From positions 1,488,001-1,552,000 of the forward strand of contig NZ_LT629749.1 in NCBI RefSeq assembly GCF_900105065.1: a stretch of 64,000 nucleotides of DNA, given 5' to 3'. The stretch is from Friedmanniella luteola. Lineage in GTDB: Bacteria > Actinomycetota > Actinomycetes > Propionibacteriales > Propionibacteriaceae. The position numbers and the translations under genes were made by a program. This document shows positions 30,896 to 43,290 of the stretch, piece after piece; the first letter of the stretch is position 1, and the number at the start of each line of letters is the position of its first letter. The notes beneath the pieces are model-generated. The model did not search any database. It saw only the letters and a list, made by a program, of their open reading frames with translations, and was not told the origin of the DNA.

Positions 30896-32632
30896 ATGAC
30901 CGCCGACACGCCGACCCTGGACACCGACGCCCCAGCACCGAGCACCGCCGCCGCCGGCGGCGTCGACATCAAGCCGCGCTCCCGGGTCGTCACGGACGGC
31001 CTCGAGGCCACCGCGTCGCGGGGCATGCTCCGTGCGGTCGGGATGGGCGACGAGGACTGGGAGAAGCCGCAGGTCGGCGTCGCCTCCAGCTGGAACGAGA
31101 TCACCCCCTGCAACCTGTCGCTCGACCGGCTGGCCAAGGCCGTCAAGGACGGCGTGCACGCCGCCGGCGGCTTCCCGCTGGAGTTCGGCACCATCTCGGT
31201 GTCGGACGGCATCTCCATGGGCCACGAGGGCATGCACTTCTCCCTGGTCAGCCGCGAGGTGATCGCCGACTCCGTGGAGACGGTGATGAGCGCGGAGCGG
31301 CTGGACGGCTCGGTGCTGCTGGCGGGCTGCGACAAGTCCCTCCCCGGCATGCTGATGGCCGCCGCCCGGCTCGACCTCGCGTCGGTGTTCCTGTACGCCG
31401 GCTCGATCATGCCGGGCCGGGTGGGCGACAAGGACGTCACGATCATCGACGCCTTCGAGGCGGTCGGCGCCTGCCTGAAGGGCCTGATCACCCGCGAGCA
31501 GGTGACCGAGATCGAGAAGGCCATCTGCCCGGGCGAGGGCGCCTGCGGCGGCATGTACACCGCCAACACCATGGCCAGCGCCGCCGAAGCCCTCGGCATG
31601 TCGCTGCCCGGCTCGGCCGCCCCGCCCGCCGTGGCCCGCCGCCGGGACATCTACGCCCGGCAGAGCGGCGAGGCCGTCGTCGAGCTGCTGCGCCGCGGCA
31701 TCACCGCCCGCCAGATCATGACCAAGGAGGCGTTCGAGAACGCCATCGCCGTCACCATGGCCTTCGGCGGTTCCACCAACGCCGTGCTGCACCTGCTGGC
31801 CATCGCCGCCGAGGCCGAGGTGGACCTGACCCTCGACGACTTCGTGCGGGTGGGCAAGAAGGTCCCGCACCTCGGCGACCTCAAGCCGTTCGGCCGCTAC
31901 GTGATGAACGACGTCGACCGCGTCGGCGGGGTGCCGGTGGTGATGAAGGCCCTGCTGGACGCCGGCCTCCTGCACGGGGACTGCCTGACCGTGACCGGCA
32001 AGACGATGGCCGAGAACCTGGCCGACATCGCCCCGCCGGACGTCGACGGCACGATCGTCCGTGCGCTCAGCAACCCGATCCACGCCACCGGCGGCATCAC
32101 CATCCTGCGCGGCTCGCTCGCCCCGGAGGGTGCGGTCGTCAAGAGCGCCGGCTTCGACACCGACGTCTGGCGCGGGACCGCCCGGGTGTTCGACGGCGAG
32201 CGCGCCGCCATGGACGCGCTCGAGGACGGCACCGTCGGCAAGGGCGACGTGGTGGTCATCCGCTACGAGGGCCCGAAGGGTGGCCCCGGGATGCGCGAGA
32301 TGCTCGCCATCACCGGCGCGCTCAAGGGCGCCGGTCTCGGCAAGGACGTCATGCTGATCACCGACGGCCGCTTCTCCGGCGGCACCACCGGGCTCTGCGT
32401 CGGCCACATCGCCCCCGAGGCCACCGAGGGCGGCCCGATCGCGCTGGTGGAGGACGGCGACCCGATCGTCCTCGACGTCGCCGGCGGCACGCTGGAGCTC
32501 GAGGTCGACGAGGCCGAGCTGGAGCGCCGCCGTTCCGTCTGGACCCCGACCCCGCGGCCCGTCCGCCGCGGCGTGCTGGCGAAGTACGTCAAGCTGGTCC
32601 AGTCCGCCAACGTCGGCGCCGTCTGCTCCTGA
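30896..32632 (+). CDS. ilvD: dihydroxy-acid dehydratase
   Basis: A 578-residue dehydratase, third step of valine and isoleucine synthesis. The Fe-S cluster cysteines are visible in [20 protein letters not shown] and [15 protein letters not shown]; the last also holds the metal site. A further family block is [24 protein letters not shown] 30896 lies 6 bases after TAGCGT (30884-30889), pointing to a leaderless transcript. It is 8 kb from ilvBNC, so it is regulated separately. A hairpin-forming repeat follows. Confidence 0.97.
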   Translation: MTADTPTLDTDAPAPSTAAAGGVDIKPRSRVVTDGLEATASRGMLRAVGMGDEDWEKPQVGVASSWNEITPCNLSLDRLAKAVKDGVHAAGGFPLEFGTISVSDGISMGHEGMHFSLVSREVIADSVETVMSAERLDGSVLLAGCDKSLPGMLMAAARLDLASVFLYAGSIMPGRVGDKDVTIIDAFEAVGACLKGLITREQVTEIEKAICPGEGACGGMYTANTMASAAEALGMSLPGSAAPPAVARRRDIYARQSGEAVVELLRRGITARQIMTKEAFENAIAVTMAFGGSTNAVLHLLAIAAEAEVDLTLDDFVRVGKKVPHLGDLKPFGRYVMNDVDRVGGVPVVMKALLDAGLLHGDCLTVTGKTMAENLADIAPPDVDGTIVRALSNPIHATGGITILRGSLAPEGAVVKSAGFDTDVWRGTARVFDGERAAMDALEDGTVGKGDVVVIRYEGPKGGPGMREMLAITGALKGAGLGKDVMLITDGRFSGGTTGLCVGHIAPEATEGGPIALVEDGDPIVLDVAGGTLELEVDEAELERRRSVWTPTPRPVRRGVLAKYVKLVQSANVGAVCS

Positions 32633-32657
32633 GGGCCGCGGCCGCCCGGCCGTCAGG

Positions 32658-32743
32658 GCCCCCCGCACGACGAGCTCCGCGCCCCCCGCACGACGAGCTC
32701 CGCGCCGCCCGTGCGGGCGGGAGCTCGACGTGCGACCGGGGGG
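32658..32743 (+). terminator. tandem repeat and hairpin after ilvD
   Basis: A perfect 23-base unit is repeated directly at 32658-32680 and 32681-32703 (core CCCGCACGACGAGCTCC). An imperfect inverted copy follows at about 32720-32743 (GGAGCTCGACGTGCG, then a G run). Either unit can fold with the inverted copy. It probably ends ilvD transcription; the extra copy is unexplained. Confidence 0.55.
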
Positions 32744-32811
32744 CTCGGCTCGCCCCGGCCCGGCCGGCCCTGCGGCGTAGGGTGCGGATCGGGGCTGCGA
32801 GGAGGGCGGCG

Positions 32812-33954
32812 ATGGAGCTGCAGGTGGTGGGCGGGGGTCTGGCCGGCCTGATCGCCGCGGTCGAGGCGGCGGAGCGCGGCGCCCGGGTGCGGCTCGTCGA
32901 GGCCCACACCGAGCTCGGTGGCCGGGCCCGCGCGTCCAGCCCACCGCACGTGGCGCACGAGGGTCCGCACGTCCTCTACCGCGACGGGCCGACCTGGGCC
33001 TGGCTGACCCGCCGGCAGCTGGTCGGCGGGACCAGCGGGGTCCCGGTCCGGGCGCTCAACCGGTTCTGGTTCCGCCGGGCGGGGAGGCTCCGCCGGGTGC
33101 CACCGCGCGGCCTGCTGCAGGTGCTCGCCGCGCGCGGGCCCGCCCCGGTCGAGCGGTCCTTCGCGGCGTGGGCCGGGGACCGCTGGGGTCCTGCGCGGGC
33201 CGCCGAGGCCGCCGCCGCCAGCGGGGTCGCCACCTACCACCACGACCCCGGGTCGCTCTCGGCCCGCTTCGTGCAGGAGCGGCTGCAGCGGGCGTTCGGG
33301 TTCCCCGCCCAGGCCGTGTACGTGCACGGCGGCTGGCCGGTCCTCGTCGAGCGGCTGGCCGCGGCAGCGCGGCAGCGGGGGGTGCAGATCGAGACGGGCC
33401 GGCGGGTGACCGTCCTGCCGCGGGGCGGGCCGGTCGTGCTCGCCGTGCCGCTCGCGTCGGCCCGGCTGCTGCTGGGCGACGACGGCCTGCGCCAGCCGAG
33501 CGGGGCCACCGCCCTCGTCGACGTGGGCGTCGGAGCCTCGCGCGGGGACGCCTTCGTGGTCAGCGACATCGACACCGGCGGCTGGCTGGAGCGGTTCAGC
33601 CTGCCCGACCCGTCGCTCGTGCCGCCCGGGGAGTCCCTGGTGCAGGCGCAGGTGCCGTTCGGCCCGGACGACCGGCGCGAGGTCGCGCTGGGCCGCGTCG
33701 AGACCCTGCTGGACGCCGGGGTCCCCGGCTGGCGGCGCCGGCTGACCTGGCGGCGGGACGCCCTGGCCCGGGGCCGGACGGGAGCGGTCGACCTGCCCGG
33801 CCGGACCTGGCGGGACCGCCCGGCGGTCGACCGGGGTGGCGACGTCTTCCTGGCGGGCGACGAGGTCGCGGCCCCGGGCATGCTGAGCGAGGTGTCCTGC
33901 ACCAGCGCCGTGGCCGCGGTGGACGCGGCGCTGAGCCGGGCACGGCTGCCCTGA
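32812..33954 (+). CDS. FAD-dependent oxidoreductase, phytoene-dehydrogenase-like
   Basis: A 380-residue flavoprotein. It opens with the FAD-binding VVGGGLAGLIAAVEAAERGARVRLVE and GGRA, and near the C-terminus has the second dinucleotide motif DVFLAGDEVAAPGMLSEVSCTSA. This is the layout of amine oxidase/phytoene desaturase-type enzymes. The substrate is unknown. A TAGGGT box at 32778-32783 and a GAGGAGGG site support ATG 32812. No carotenoid genes are nearby. Confidence 0.8.
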   Translation: MELQVVGGGLAGLIAAVEAAERGARVRLVEAHTELGGRARASSPPHVAHEGPHVLYRDGPTWAWLTRRQLVGGTSGVPVRALNRFWFRRAGRLRRVPPRGLLQVLAARGPAPVERSFAAWAGDRWGPARAAEAAAASGVATYHHDPGSLSARFVQERLQRAFGFPAQAVYVHGGWPVLVERLAAAARQRGVQIETGRRVTVLPRGGPVVLAVPLASARLLLGDDGLRQPSGATALVDVGVGASRGDAFVVSDIDTGGWLERFSLPDPSLVPPGESLVQAQVPFGPDDRREVALGRVETLLDAGVPGWRRRLTWRRDALARGRTGAVDLPGRTWRDRPAVDRGGDVFLAGDEVAAPGMLSEVSCTSAVAAVDAALSRARLP

Positions 33955-34007
33955 CGGCGTCGGCCCGGACCGCCCGCACCCCGCGCCCGGCCACCTAGAG
34001 TCGGACC

Positions 34008-35186
34008 GTGCGGTTGATCACCTCTGAGGAGCGACGGGCGAGGCTGGCGGCGCGGCACCGGCTGCTCCCGCGGCTGCGGGACGACGACCTCCCGGGGCTG
34101 GTCGACGACCTGGTCGGGCTGCACTCCTCGGACCCGGTCACCGTGTACCTCTCGGCGGCGGCCCGGATGCGGACGCCGTCGATCGAGGCCGTCGCGGCCG
34201 CCCTGTACGAGGACCGCAGCCTCGTCCGGCACCACGCCATGCGGCGGACGCTGTGGGTGGCCACGCCCGAGATGATCCGGCTCATGCACGCGGCCGCCAC
34301 CCGGCTGCTCGTCGCCCCCGAGCGCCGTCGGACGCTGGCGATGCTCGCGGCGTCCGGGGTCGCGGACCCCGAGGACTGGCTGGCCGGCGCCCGCAACCTC
34401 GTGCTCGACGACCTGGAGACCCACGGCCCGAGCACGGCCCGGGACGTCGGCCGCCGGGTGCCGGCGCTGACCCGGCCGCTCACCGTGCCCTCGGCCAGCC
34501 AGCAGCAGGCGACCCAGGCCGCGCACACCCGGGTGCTGCTGAACCTCGGCTTCACCGGGGAGGTGCTGCGGGCGGCGCCCACCGGCACCTGGGTCAACGG
34601 CGCCTACCGCTACGGCGTCGCGTCCGCCTGGTTGCCCGGCGGGCTGGGCGAGCAGGCCGCCGAGCCGGCCGCTGCGGCCCTGGCCGGGGCCTACCTGCGC
34701 CGCTTCGGCCCGGTCACCGCCGTCGACCTGCAGTGGTGGACGGGCTGGACGAAGACCACCACCAGCCGGGCGCTGGCGGCGTGCGGCGCCGTCCCCGTCG
34801 AGCTGGACGAGGGACGGGGCTGGGTGGCCGCCGGGGACGAGGCCTCACCCGCGCCGGAGCCCTGGGTGGCGGCCCTGCCCAGCCTGGACCCGACCACGAT
34901 GGGCTGGAAGGAGCGGGACTGGTACCTGCCGGCCGCCGGGGCGGACGCCTTCGACGCCAACGGCAACGCCGGCCCAACCCTCTGGGTCGACGGCCGGGTC
35001 GTCGGCGCCTGGGCGCAGACGAAGGACGGCCGGCTCGTCACCCACTACTTCGAGCCCGTCCCGGCCGCGCGCCGGGAGGAGCTGGCGGAACGGCTGACCG
35101 GGCTCGCCGCCGTGGTCGACGGCACGCGGTTCACCGTCCGCTTCCCCGGCCGGATCCAGCCGCGGCTGCTGGCGGCCGCGACCTGA
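34008..35186 (+). CDS. winged-helix DNA-binding protein, AlkZ/YcaQ-like (HTH_42)
   Basis: A 392-residue protein of the HTH_42 superfamily. Features include LVDDLVGLHSSDPVTVYLSAAAR near the N-terminus, HAMRRTLWVATPE, and the C-terminal GPTLWVDGRVVGAWAQTKDG with FPGRIQPRL. E. coli YcaQ/AlkZ is a DNA glycosylase that unhooks interstrand crosslinks and uses a Gln-x-Gln motif. Here the matching region reads HSSD, so this is an AlkZ-like subgroup whose activity is not assured. The GTG start is 6 bases after TAGAGT (33996-34001). Confidence 0.78.
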   Translation: MRLITSEERRARLAARHRLLPRLRDDDLPGLVDDLVGLHSSDPVTVYLSAAARMRTPSIEAVAAALYEDRSLVRHHAMRRTLWVATPEMIRLMHAAATRLLVAPERRRTLAMLAASGVADPEDWLAGARNLVLDDLETHGPSTARDVGRRVPALTRPLTVPSASQQQATQAAHTRVLLNLGFTGEVLRAAPTGTWVNGAYRYGVASAWLPGGLGEQAAEPAAAALAGAYLRRFGPVTAVDLQWWTGWTKTTTSRALAACGAVPVELDEGRGWVAAGDEASPAPEPWVAALPSLDPTTMGWKERDWYLPAAGADAFDANGNAGPTLWVDGRVVGAWAQTKDGRLVTHYFEPVPAARREELAERLTGLAAVVDGTRFTVRFPGRIQPRLLAAAT

Positions 35187-35232
35187 GCGGCCGGCCGGCC
35201 CCGGCGGGTGCGGGCCGGCCGACGGTCCCGGG

Positions 35233-36213
35233 TCAGACGTGCGGCAGCCGCAGCGACACCACCTGGTAGGGCGGCTGGGCGGTCGTCTCGTCGAAGTGGC
35301 TGTCCACCAGCAGCAGCCGGCCGCGGGCGATCTTGGCCGTGGTGAAGACACGGTCGGGGTCGGTGGCCACGTCGCGGACCAGCCTCGCGGCGCGGCCGTC
35401 GTGGCGCAGCCGCAGCGTGGTGAGCCGCCGGGAGAAGTTGCGCACCACCAGCAGGGTGCCGCCCCGGCGCACCAGCCCGTCCGCGTCGACGAGGTCGGCG
35501 CCGCCGGTGTCGACGGCGCTCACCCGGCGGTCGGCCAGCCCGAAGCGCCACAGCAGACCGGCGTTGCCCTGGGCGACCACCAGCGAGCGGCGGTCGGGGG
35601 CGAGCACGATGCCGCCCAGGTTGAACCCCGTCCGGCGGGTGATGGTCCCGGTGGCGTCCGCCCACAGCCGCACCTGCCAGCGGCCGTGCTCGCGGGCCAC
35701 CCGGAAGATCTGCGGTGCGTTGGAGTTCGTGAAGTAGGCGGCGCCGTCCGGGCCGACGGCGACGTCGTTGAGGAAGACGTCGGGCCGGTCGACCTTGAGC
35801 GCGGCCTCGAGCCGGCCCGACGCGCTGTACACCCACAGGTCGGGCCGGTCCGTGCCCAGGCCGTTCGGCCCACCGGCGACGTAGACCCGGTCGTGGCGGT
35901 CGGTGGTGATCCCGCGTGCGGTGGTGCGGCCGTCCGCGCCCTCCGGCTTCCACTCCTGCACCGGTCCGCGGCCCACCCGGCCCCGGTGGATCTCACCGCC
36001 GGTGGTCTCGCTGACGTAGAAGGTCCGTTCGCGGCGGTCGACCCCGATGCCCTCGAACTTGGAGCCGCCCGCGTCCCCGCTCAGGGTGTACGTGCGGGGG
36101 GACCGGTGCCCCTCGTGGGCCTCGGCGGGGAGGGTCCCCAGGCCGAGGGTGAGCAGGAGCGCGGCGGCGGTGCAGCCGGACGTGCGCAGGATCGCGTGCC
36201 TGGTCGTTCGCAT
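35233..36213 (-). CDS. secreted SMP-30-like beta-propeller protein
   Basis: A 326-residue exported protein. It has a basic N-terminus (RTTRHAILRTSG), a hydrophobic signal and a likely cleavage after PAEA. The mature part is a series of beta-propeller blades, for example SKFEGIGVDRRERTFYVSET, RGITTDRHDRVYVAGG, NDVAVGPDGAAYFTN and NLGGIVLAPDRRSLVVAQG. This pattern fits the SMP-30/gluconolactonase-like or NHL fold; no catalytic assignment is possible. A GGGAGG site precedes the ATG on the minus strand. Confidence 0.82.
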   Translation of the reverse strand: MRTTRHAILRTSGCTAAALLLTLGLGTLPAEAHEGHRSPRTYTLSGDAGGSKFEGIGVDRRERTFYVSETTGGEIHRGRVGRGPVQEWKPEGADGRTTARGITTDRHDRVYVAGGPNGLGTDRPDLWVYSASGRLEAALKVDRPDVFLNDVAVGPDGAAYFTNSNAPQIFRVAREHGRWQVRLWADATGTITRRTGFNLGGIVLAPDRRSLVVAQGNAGLLWRFGLADRRVSAVDTGGADLVDADGLVRRGGTLLVVRNFSRRLTTLRLRHDGRAARLVRDVATDPDRVFTTAKIARGRLLLVDSHFDETTAQPPYQVVSLRLPHV

Positions 36214-36301
36214 GGTGGGTGCCTCCCGGCTGGGTCGTCGTCGACCCTCCTCTGCCAGACGAGCCCCGGCCCCGCGGGGTTCAGCGCCCGGCGTCCGGTG
36301 C

Positions 36302-36811
36302 TCAGCCCAGCCCGGTCTCCGCCCACTCCGCCAGCCGGCGCTCCTGCTCCTCCGGCGGCACGTCCTCGACCCGCGTCATGATCGCCCAGCGGTGGCCGAA
36401 CGGGTCCAGCACCGAGGCGAAACGGTCACCCGTGACGAAGGTCGCGGGCGCCTCGCGCAGCGTCGCACCCAGCTCGACCGCGCGGGCGGTGACCGCGTCG
36501 ACGTCGGCGAGGTAGAGGCAGGTCGACTGGCTGACCCGGTCCTCACCGCTGGGGGCGACCAGGCCGAAGTCCGGCATGGCGTCGCTCAGCTGGAGCCGGC
36601 CCTGGCCGAAGTCGAGCTCCGCGTGCGCGACCCCGCCGCCCGGCAGGTCCATCCGGCTGACCAGGGTCGCCCCGAAGGCCCGGGAGTAGAAGTCGATGGC
36701 GGCGTTCCCGTCGGCCACGCAGAGGAAGGGCGTCAGGCTGGTGTAGCCCTCGGGGACCGGGCGGACCGAGGTCGGGGTGCCGTCGGTGGAGGGTGCAGGT
36801 GCGTCCGTCAT
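36302..36811 (-). CDS. VOC-family (glyoxalase-like, PhnB-type) protein
   Basis: A 169-residue protein with the vicinal oxygen chelate fold. PFLCVADGNAAIDFYSRAFGA opens the first module and VLDPFGHRWAIMTRVEDVPPEE closes the second. The PhnB-like subgroup includes enzymes and resistance proteins, so the substrate cannot be named. The ATG is 26 bases from the divergent AraC-type gene, so the two probably share a control region. Confidence 0.85.
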   Translation of the reverse strand: MTDAPAPSTDGTPTSVRPVPEGYTSLTPFLCVADGNAAIDFYSRAFGATLVSRMDLPGGGVAHAELDFGQGRLQLSDAMPDFGLVAPSGEDRVSQSTCLYLADVDAVTARAVELGATLREAPATFVTGDRFASVLDPFGHRWAIMTRVEDVPPEEQERRLAEWAETGLG

Positions 36812-36837
36812 GGCGCCAGTCTGGGTACGGTCAGGGG

Positions 36838-37698
36838 GTGCCGGATTGGAAGGATGCGTCAGGCCCGGCCCCCGTCCGCGGCCTGGTGCGGCGCGCCGCC
36901 AGCACCGACGCGTTCCGCACCGCCCGCTTCCCGCCGGGACCCGCGTTGGCCCCCTGGGTCGACTACCTGTGGACCGTCGACTGGGACCTCGGCGACGCCG
37001 CGCCGGTGGAGTCCCGCGTGATCAGCTTCCCGGCCCTGCACCTGACGGCCGAGAGCGGGACGCCCGGCGAGGTGCGGCACGGCCAGGCCATGCCGGCCAC
37101 CCTGCTGCACGGTGCCGTCAGCCGGGTGTTCCAGGTCCGGCTGAGCGGCGCCGGCTGGGTCGTCGGCGCCCGCTTCCACCCCGACGGCGCGCACCCCTGG
37201 ACGCGCACCGACGCCGCCGCGCTCCGGGACCGCGCCGTGCCCGCGTCCACCCTCCCCGGCCCGCTGCCGGCCGACCTGCACACCGACCTCGCCGGCCTGC
37301 CGCCGGACGCGCGCGCGAGGGCCTTCGCGGCGGCGCTCGCCCCGCACCGGCCCGACGAGCCGGGGGAGGACCCGGCGCTGACCGCGCTGGTCCGCCGGAT
37401 CGAGGCCGACGCGGGGCTGGTCCGCGTCGAGCAGCTGGTCGAGCTCGCGGGCTGCTCGGTGCGCACGCTGCAGCGCCGCTTCCGCCGCCACCTCGGGGTG
37501 TCGCCCAAGTGGGTGCTGGCCCGGTTCCGGCTGCAGGAGGCCGCGCTCGCGCTCGAGCAGGAGCCGGAGCCCGACCTGGCCGACCTCGCCGTCCGGCTGG
37601 GCTGGTACGACCAGGCGCACCTGACCAACGACCTGCGCCGGATGCTGGGGGAGACCCCCGCCCGCTACGCCGCCCGGGCCCACGCGAGCGCCCGGTGA
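36838..37698 (+). CDS. AraC-family transcriptional regulator
   Basis: A 286-residue regulator. The C-terminal double helix-turn-helix contains VEQLVELAGCSVRTLQRRFRRHLGVSPKWVLARFRLQEA and LADLAVRLGWYDQAHLTNDLRRMLGETPARYA. The N-terminal domain (DUF6597-like) probably senses a ligand. GTG 36838 lies 6 bases after TACGGT (36826-36831), so it is probably leaderless. It likely controls the divergent VOC gene and the coupled kinase-like gene. Confidence 0.85.
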   Translation: MPDWKDASGPAPVRGLVRRAASTDAFRTARFPPGPALAPWVDYLWTVDWDLGDAAPVESRVISFPALHLTAESGTPGEVRHGQAMPATLLHGAVSRVFQVRLSGAGWVVGARFHPDGAHPWTRTDAAALRDRAVPASTLPGPLPADLHTDLAGLPPDARARAFAAALAPHRPDEPGEDPALTALVRRIEADAGLVRVEQLVELAGCSVRTLQRRFRRHLGVSPKWVLARFRLQEAALALEQEPEPDLADLAVRLGWYDQAHLTNDLRRMLGETPARYAARAHASAR

Positions 37699-38624
37699 GC
37701 GGCGTCCGGGCGGTCCGGCTGCAGCCGCTGACGCGGGCCCGGGTCGCGAGCCTCGGCGCGGAGGGCCGGGCCTGGCAGGACGCCCTGCCGGCGGTGCTCA
37801 CCGCGCTGGCCGAGCAGTGGTCGCTCACCCTGGGCCGACCGGTCCCCGGCGGCAGCAGCTCCTACGTCGTCGCCGTGCGCACCGCGGACGGAGCCGACGC
37901 CGTCGTGAAGGTGGCCCTGCCCGACCCGGCGCTCGACGCCCAGGCCGCCACGCTGCGGCGGGCCGACGGCCGGGGCTACGCCCGGCTGCTCGCCCACGAC
38001 CCCGCGCGGCAGGCCCTGCTGCTGGAGGCGCTCGGACCCAGCCTGGCGCAGTCGGCGCTCACCCCGGCCGACCAGCTCCGGCTGCTCGCCGACACCCTCG
38101 CCGAGGCGTGGCTGCCGCCGGCCGGGCACCCCGACCCGCCCCTGGACAAGGCGGGCAACCTGCACGACCTGGTCGCCCGGTCGTGGGCCCAGCAGGGGGC
38201 GCCCGCCGACGAGGCGGTCCTGGCCACGGCGCTGGAGTACGCCCGCCGGCGGTCCGACGTCGCGCCGGCCGAGCTGGTGGTCGTGCACGGCGACCCGCAC
38301 CCGGCCAACCTGCTGCGGGTGACGACGCCGCGAGCCGGCGCCGCGTCGGGCTGGTGCTTCGTCGACCCGGACGGCTTCGTCGCCGACCGCGCCTACGACC
38401 TCGGGGTGGCCCTGCGGGACTGGTCGGCCCACCTCGACGGCCCGGGCGCGCGCCGACGGCTCGAGGGCTGGTGCCAGGTGCTGGCCGACCGCAGCGGCGT
38501 CGACGCCACCCGGATCTGGGAGTGGGGCTTCCTCGAGCGGGTGTCGACCGGGCTCCACGTCCGCTCCTTCGGGGCCGAGCGGGCGGCGGAGCCGTTCCTG
38601 CGGACCGCCGCGCTGCTGGTCTGA
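37695..38624 (+). CDS. aminoglycoside phosphotransferase (APH)-fold kinase
   Basis: A 309-residue APH-superfamily protein overlapping the AraC gene by four bases (GTGA). The kinase landmarks are VPGGSSSYVVAV (nucleotide loop), DAVVKVALP (Lys), the catalytic loop VVHGDPHPANLL and the metal-binding VDPDGFVADRAYDLG. The family phosphorylates small molecules, including aminoglycosides and other metabolites. Coupling to a regulator hints at drug or metabolite modification, but the substrate is unknown. Confidence 0.83.
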   Translation: MSGVRAVRLQPLTRARVASLGAEGRAWQDALPAVLTALAEQWSLTLGRPVPGGSSSYVVAVRTADGADAVVKVALPDPALDAQAATLRRADGRGYARLLAHDPARQALLLEALGPSLAQSALTPADQLRLLADTLAEAWLPPAGHPDPPLDKAGNLHDLVARSWAQQGAPADEAVLATALEYARRRSDVAPAELVVVHGDPHPANLLRVTTPRAGAASGWCFVDPDGFVADRAYDLGVALRDWSAHLDGPGARRRLEGWCQVLADRSGVDATRIWEWGFLERVSTGLHVRSFGAERAAEPFLRTAALLV

Positions 38625-38711
38625 GCTCCGGGCCGGCGGCCGTCCGCGGCGGGGCGGAACTGCTAGGGGGCCCGACCGTCCTTCCGCATGGCAAGACGTC
38701 CGCCCGGGCCG

Positions 38712-38740
38712 TTGGCTTCGGTGGGGCGGAGGTCTAGGGT
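38712..38740 (+). promoter_or_regulatory. promoter of the ilvB leader transcript
   Basis: TTGGCT (38712-38717), a 17-base spacer and TAGGGT (38735-38740) form a full promoter. The predicted start of transcription is about 38747, the GTG of the leader peptide. Confidence 0.75.
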
Positions 38741-38746
38741 GATGAC

Positions 38747-38791
38747 GTGCTTCGCACCGCGACCCTCGTAGTTAGCCAGCGTGTCGGCTGA
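38747..38791 (+). CDS. ilvB leader peptide (14 aa, attenuation)
   Basis: GTG 38747 opens a 14-codon frame, MLRTATLVVSQRVG, ending in TGA at 38789-38791. A Leu-Val-Val block (CTC GTA GTT, 38765-38773) is the likely stalling site, matching the end products of the pathway. It resembles the short Val/Leu/Ile-rich leaders ahead of ilvB in other actinobacteria. Transcription should begin at the GTG itself. Confidence 0.7.
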   Translation: MLRTATLVVSQRVG

Positions 38792-38850
38792 GTCCACCAG
38801 AGCTCCCGACGCGCTCCCTCGTCTGCCTCCGGGCGGTCGGGGGTTTTTTT
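38783..38850 (+). terminator. ilvB attenuator (antiterminator and terminator)
   Basis: The terminator stem pairs CCCGAC-CGCTC (38805-38816, one bulged G) with GGGCG-GTCGGG (38831-38841), followed by seven T (38844-38850). An alternative pairing joins GTCGG (38783-38787, at the leader stop) with CCGAC (38806-38810) and would destroy the terminator. A ribosome finishing the leader covers GTCGG, so the terminator forms. A ribosome stalled at Leu/Val codons leaves GTCGG free, so transcription reads into ilvB. Confidence 0.75.
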
Positions 38851-38932
38851 CTGGCTCGAGGAGCACGCGTAGCACAGGCGTAACATCCATCTCGGGTCCC
38901 CGGCGGGACCCAGCAAGGCCGAGGAGCAGCCG

Positions 38933-42356
<3,424 letters not shown>

Positions 42357-42374
42357 CCCGGTCTCTCGGCGCAT

Positions 42375-42440
42375 CGAGGCACCCTCCTGGCGTCGAGGCA
42401 CCCCCAGGCGGGGGTGCCTCGACGCGGGAAGGGTGCCTCG
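42375..42440 (+). repeat. nested inverted repeat, copy A
   Basis: Outer arms CGAGGCACCCT (42375-42385) and AGGGTGCCTCG (42430-42440) enclose a perfect 14-bp inner stem, GTCGAGGCACCCCC (42392-42405) with its complement at 42410-42423 and loop AGGC. It can serve as the ilvC terminator, and it also occupies the place where the adjacent AbiEi-like gene should end. Confidence 0.85.
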
Positions 42441-43290
42441 AGCACTCGCGCAGCTTCTCGCGGTGGACCACGTCGCCGAGTCAGCGCCGGGGGCGAGCAG
42501 GCGGCCGTACTTGACGCGGCCGTCGAACTCCCCGAGGACCCCGTGCTCCGGCCAGCCGAAGTCGCACCGGGCCAGGAACCGGCCCTCGTCGTCGTGCACC
42601 ACGAACTGCGGGACCGGAGCCGGCAGGCCGGCTTCGTGGAGGCGGACCCGGCTGACCGACTCCCCGACGCTCTCGCTGCGGCCGTCGGCCAACCTCGCCA
42701 CGAGCAGGGCCCGGGCCACGCCCGGCCAACCAGGGCAACGCCCCAGCACCTCGGCCAGCGCGCGTGGGTCGAGGCCGAGGCGGCGACCGCCTGCTCAGGG
42801 GCAGCGACCGGCCGAGGTTGGCCACCGTGCGCGCCAGGGACGTCGTCGCCATGCCGTCGACCACGACGATGTCGGTCGCGGGCAGCTCGGACGCGTGGAC
42901 GCGCAGGAGGGTCCGGGCCTTGCCGCCGCCCGTCCTCGGTCGGGTGAGGTGGACGCGCTGGAGCTGACCGGCCCAGACGGGGAGGCCGTGGAGCGCCGCC
43001 GCGGAGACGTGGGACACGGTGCCCGGCGCCCTCAGCTGCGCCCAGCCGGCCGCGACGAGCAGCGCGTGCGCCTGCTCCGGGGACTGCTCGCCGCCCGGCC
43101 AGGCGTAGGCCCCGCGGCGGAGCCGGACCAGCCGGCCCTCCCGCAGGAGGCGCTCGACCTCGGCGGCGGTGTACCCGCGGTCGCGCAGCGCGGGACGGAG
43201 GAGAGGCTCGGGCGCCCCTCCAGCCGACCACGTCCGGAGCCGCTGGGGACCGCACGCGAGCAGATCTGTGGATGACGGGGCTCCGGGCAC
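42441..43290 (-). pseudogene. decayed AbiEi-antitoxin/DUF559-type gene
   Basis: The N-terminal part is in one frame: RGYTAAEVERLLREGRLVRLRRGAYAWPG, then VSHVSAAALHGLPVWAGQLQRVHLTR and TTSLARTVANLGRSLPL. This is the winged-helix start of proteins called AbiEi-like antitoxin domain proteins. From about 42795 down the homology jumps frame (EQAVAA, then GLDPRALAEVLGRCPGW). It continues as ADGRSESVGESVSRVRLHE and WPEHGVLGEFDGRVKYGRLL, and jumps again near 42480 to GDVVHREKLRE. At least three frame breaks are needed, and the expected C-terminal strand-helix after EKLRE is replaced by repeat copy A. The frames match family members that are one protein of about 300 residues. Confidence 0.8.

Noticed and set aside
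38742-38771. Alternative ilvB leader frame beginning ATG 38742 (MTCFAPRPS)
   Set aside because: It has no branched-chain codons; the GTG 38747 frame has Leu-Val-Val and fits the predicted transcription start.
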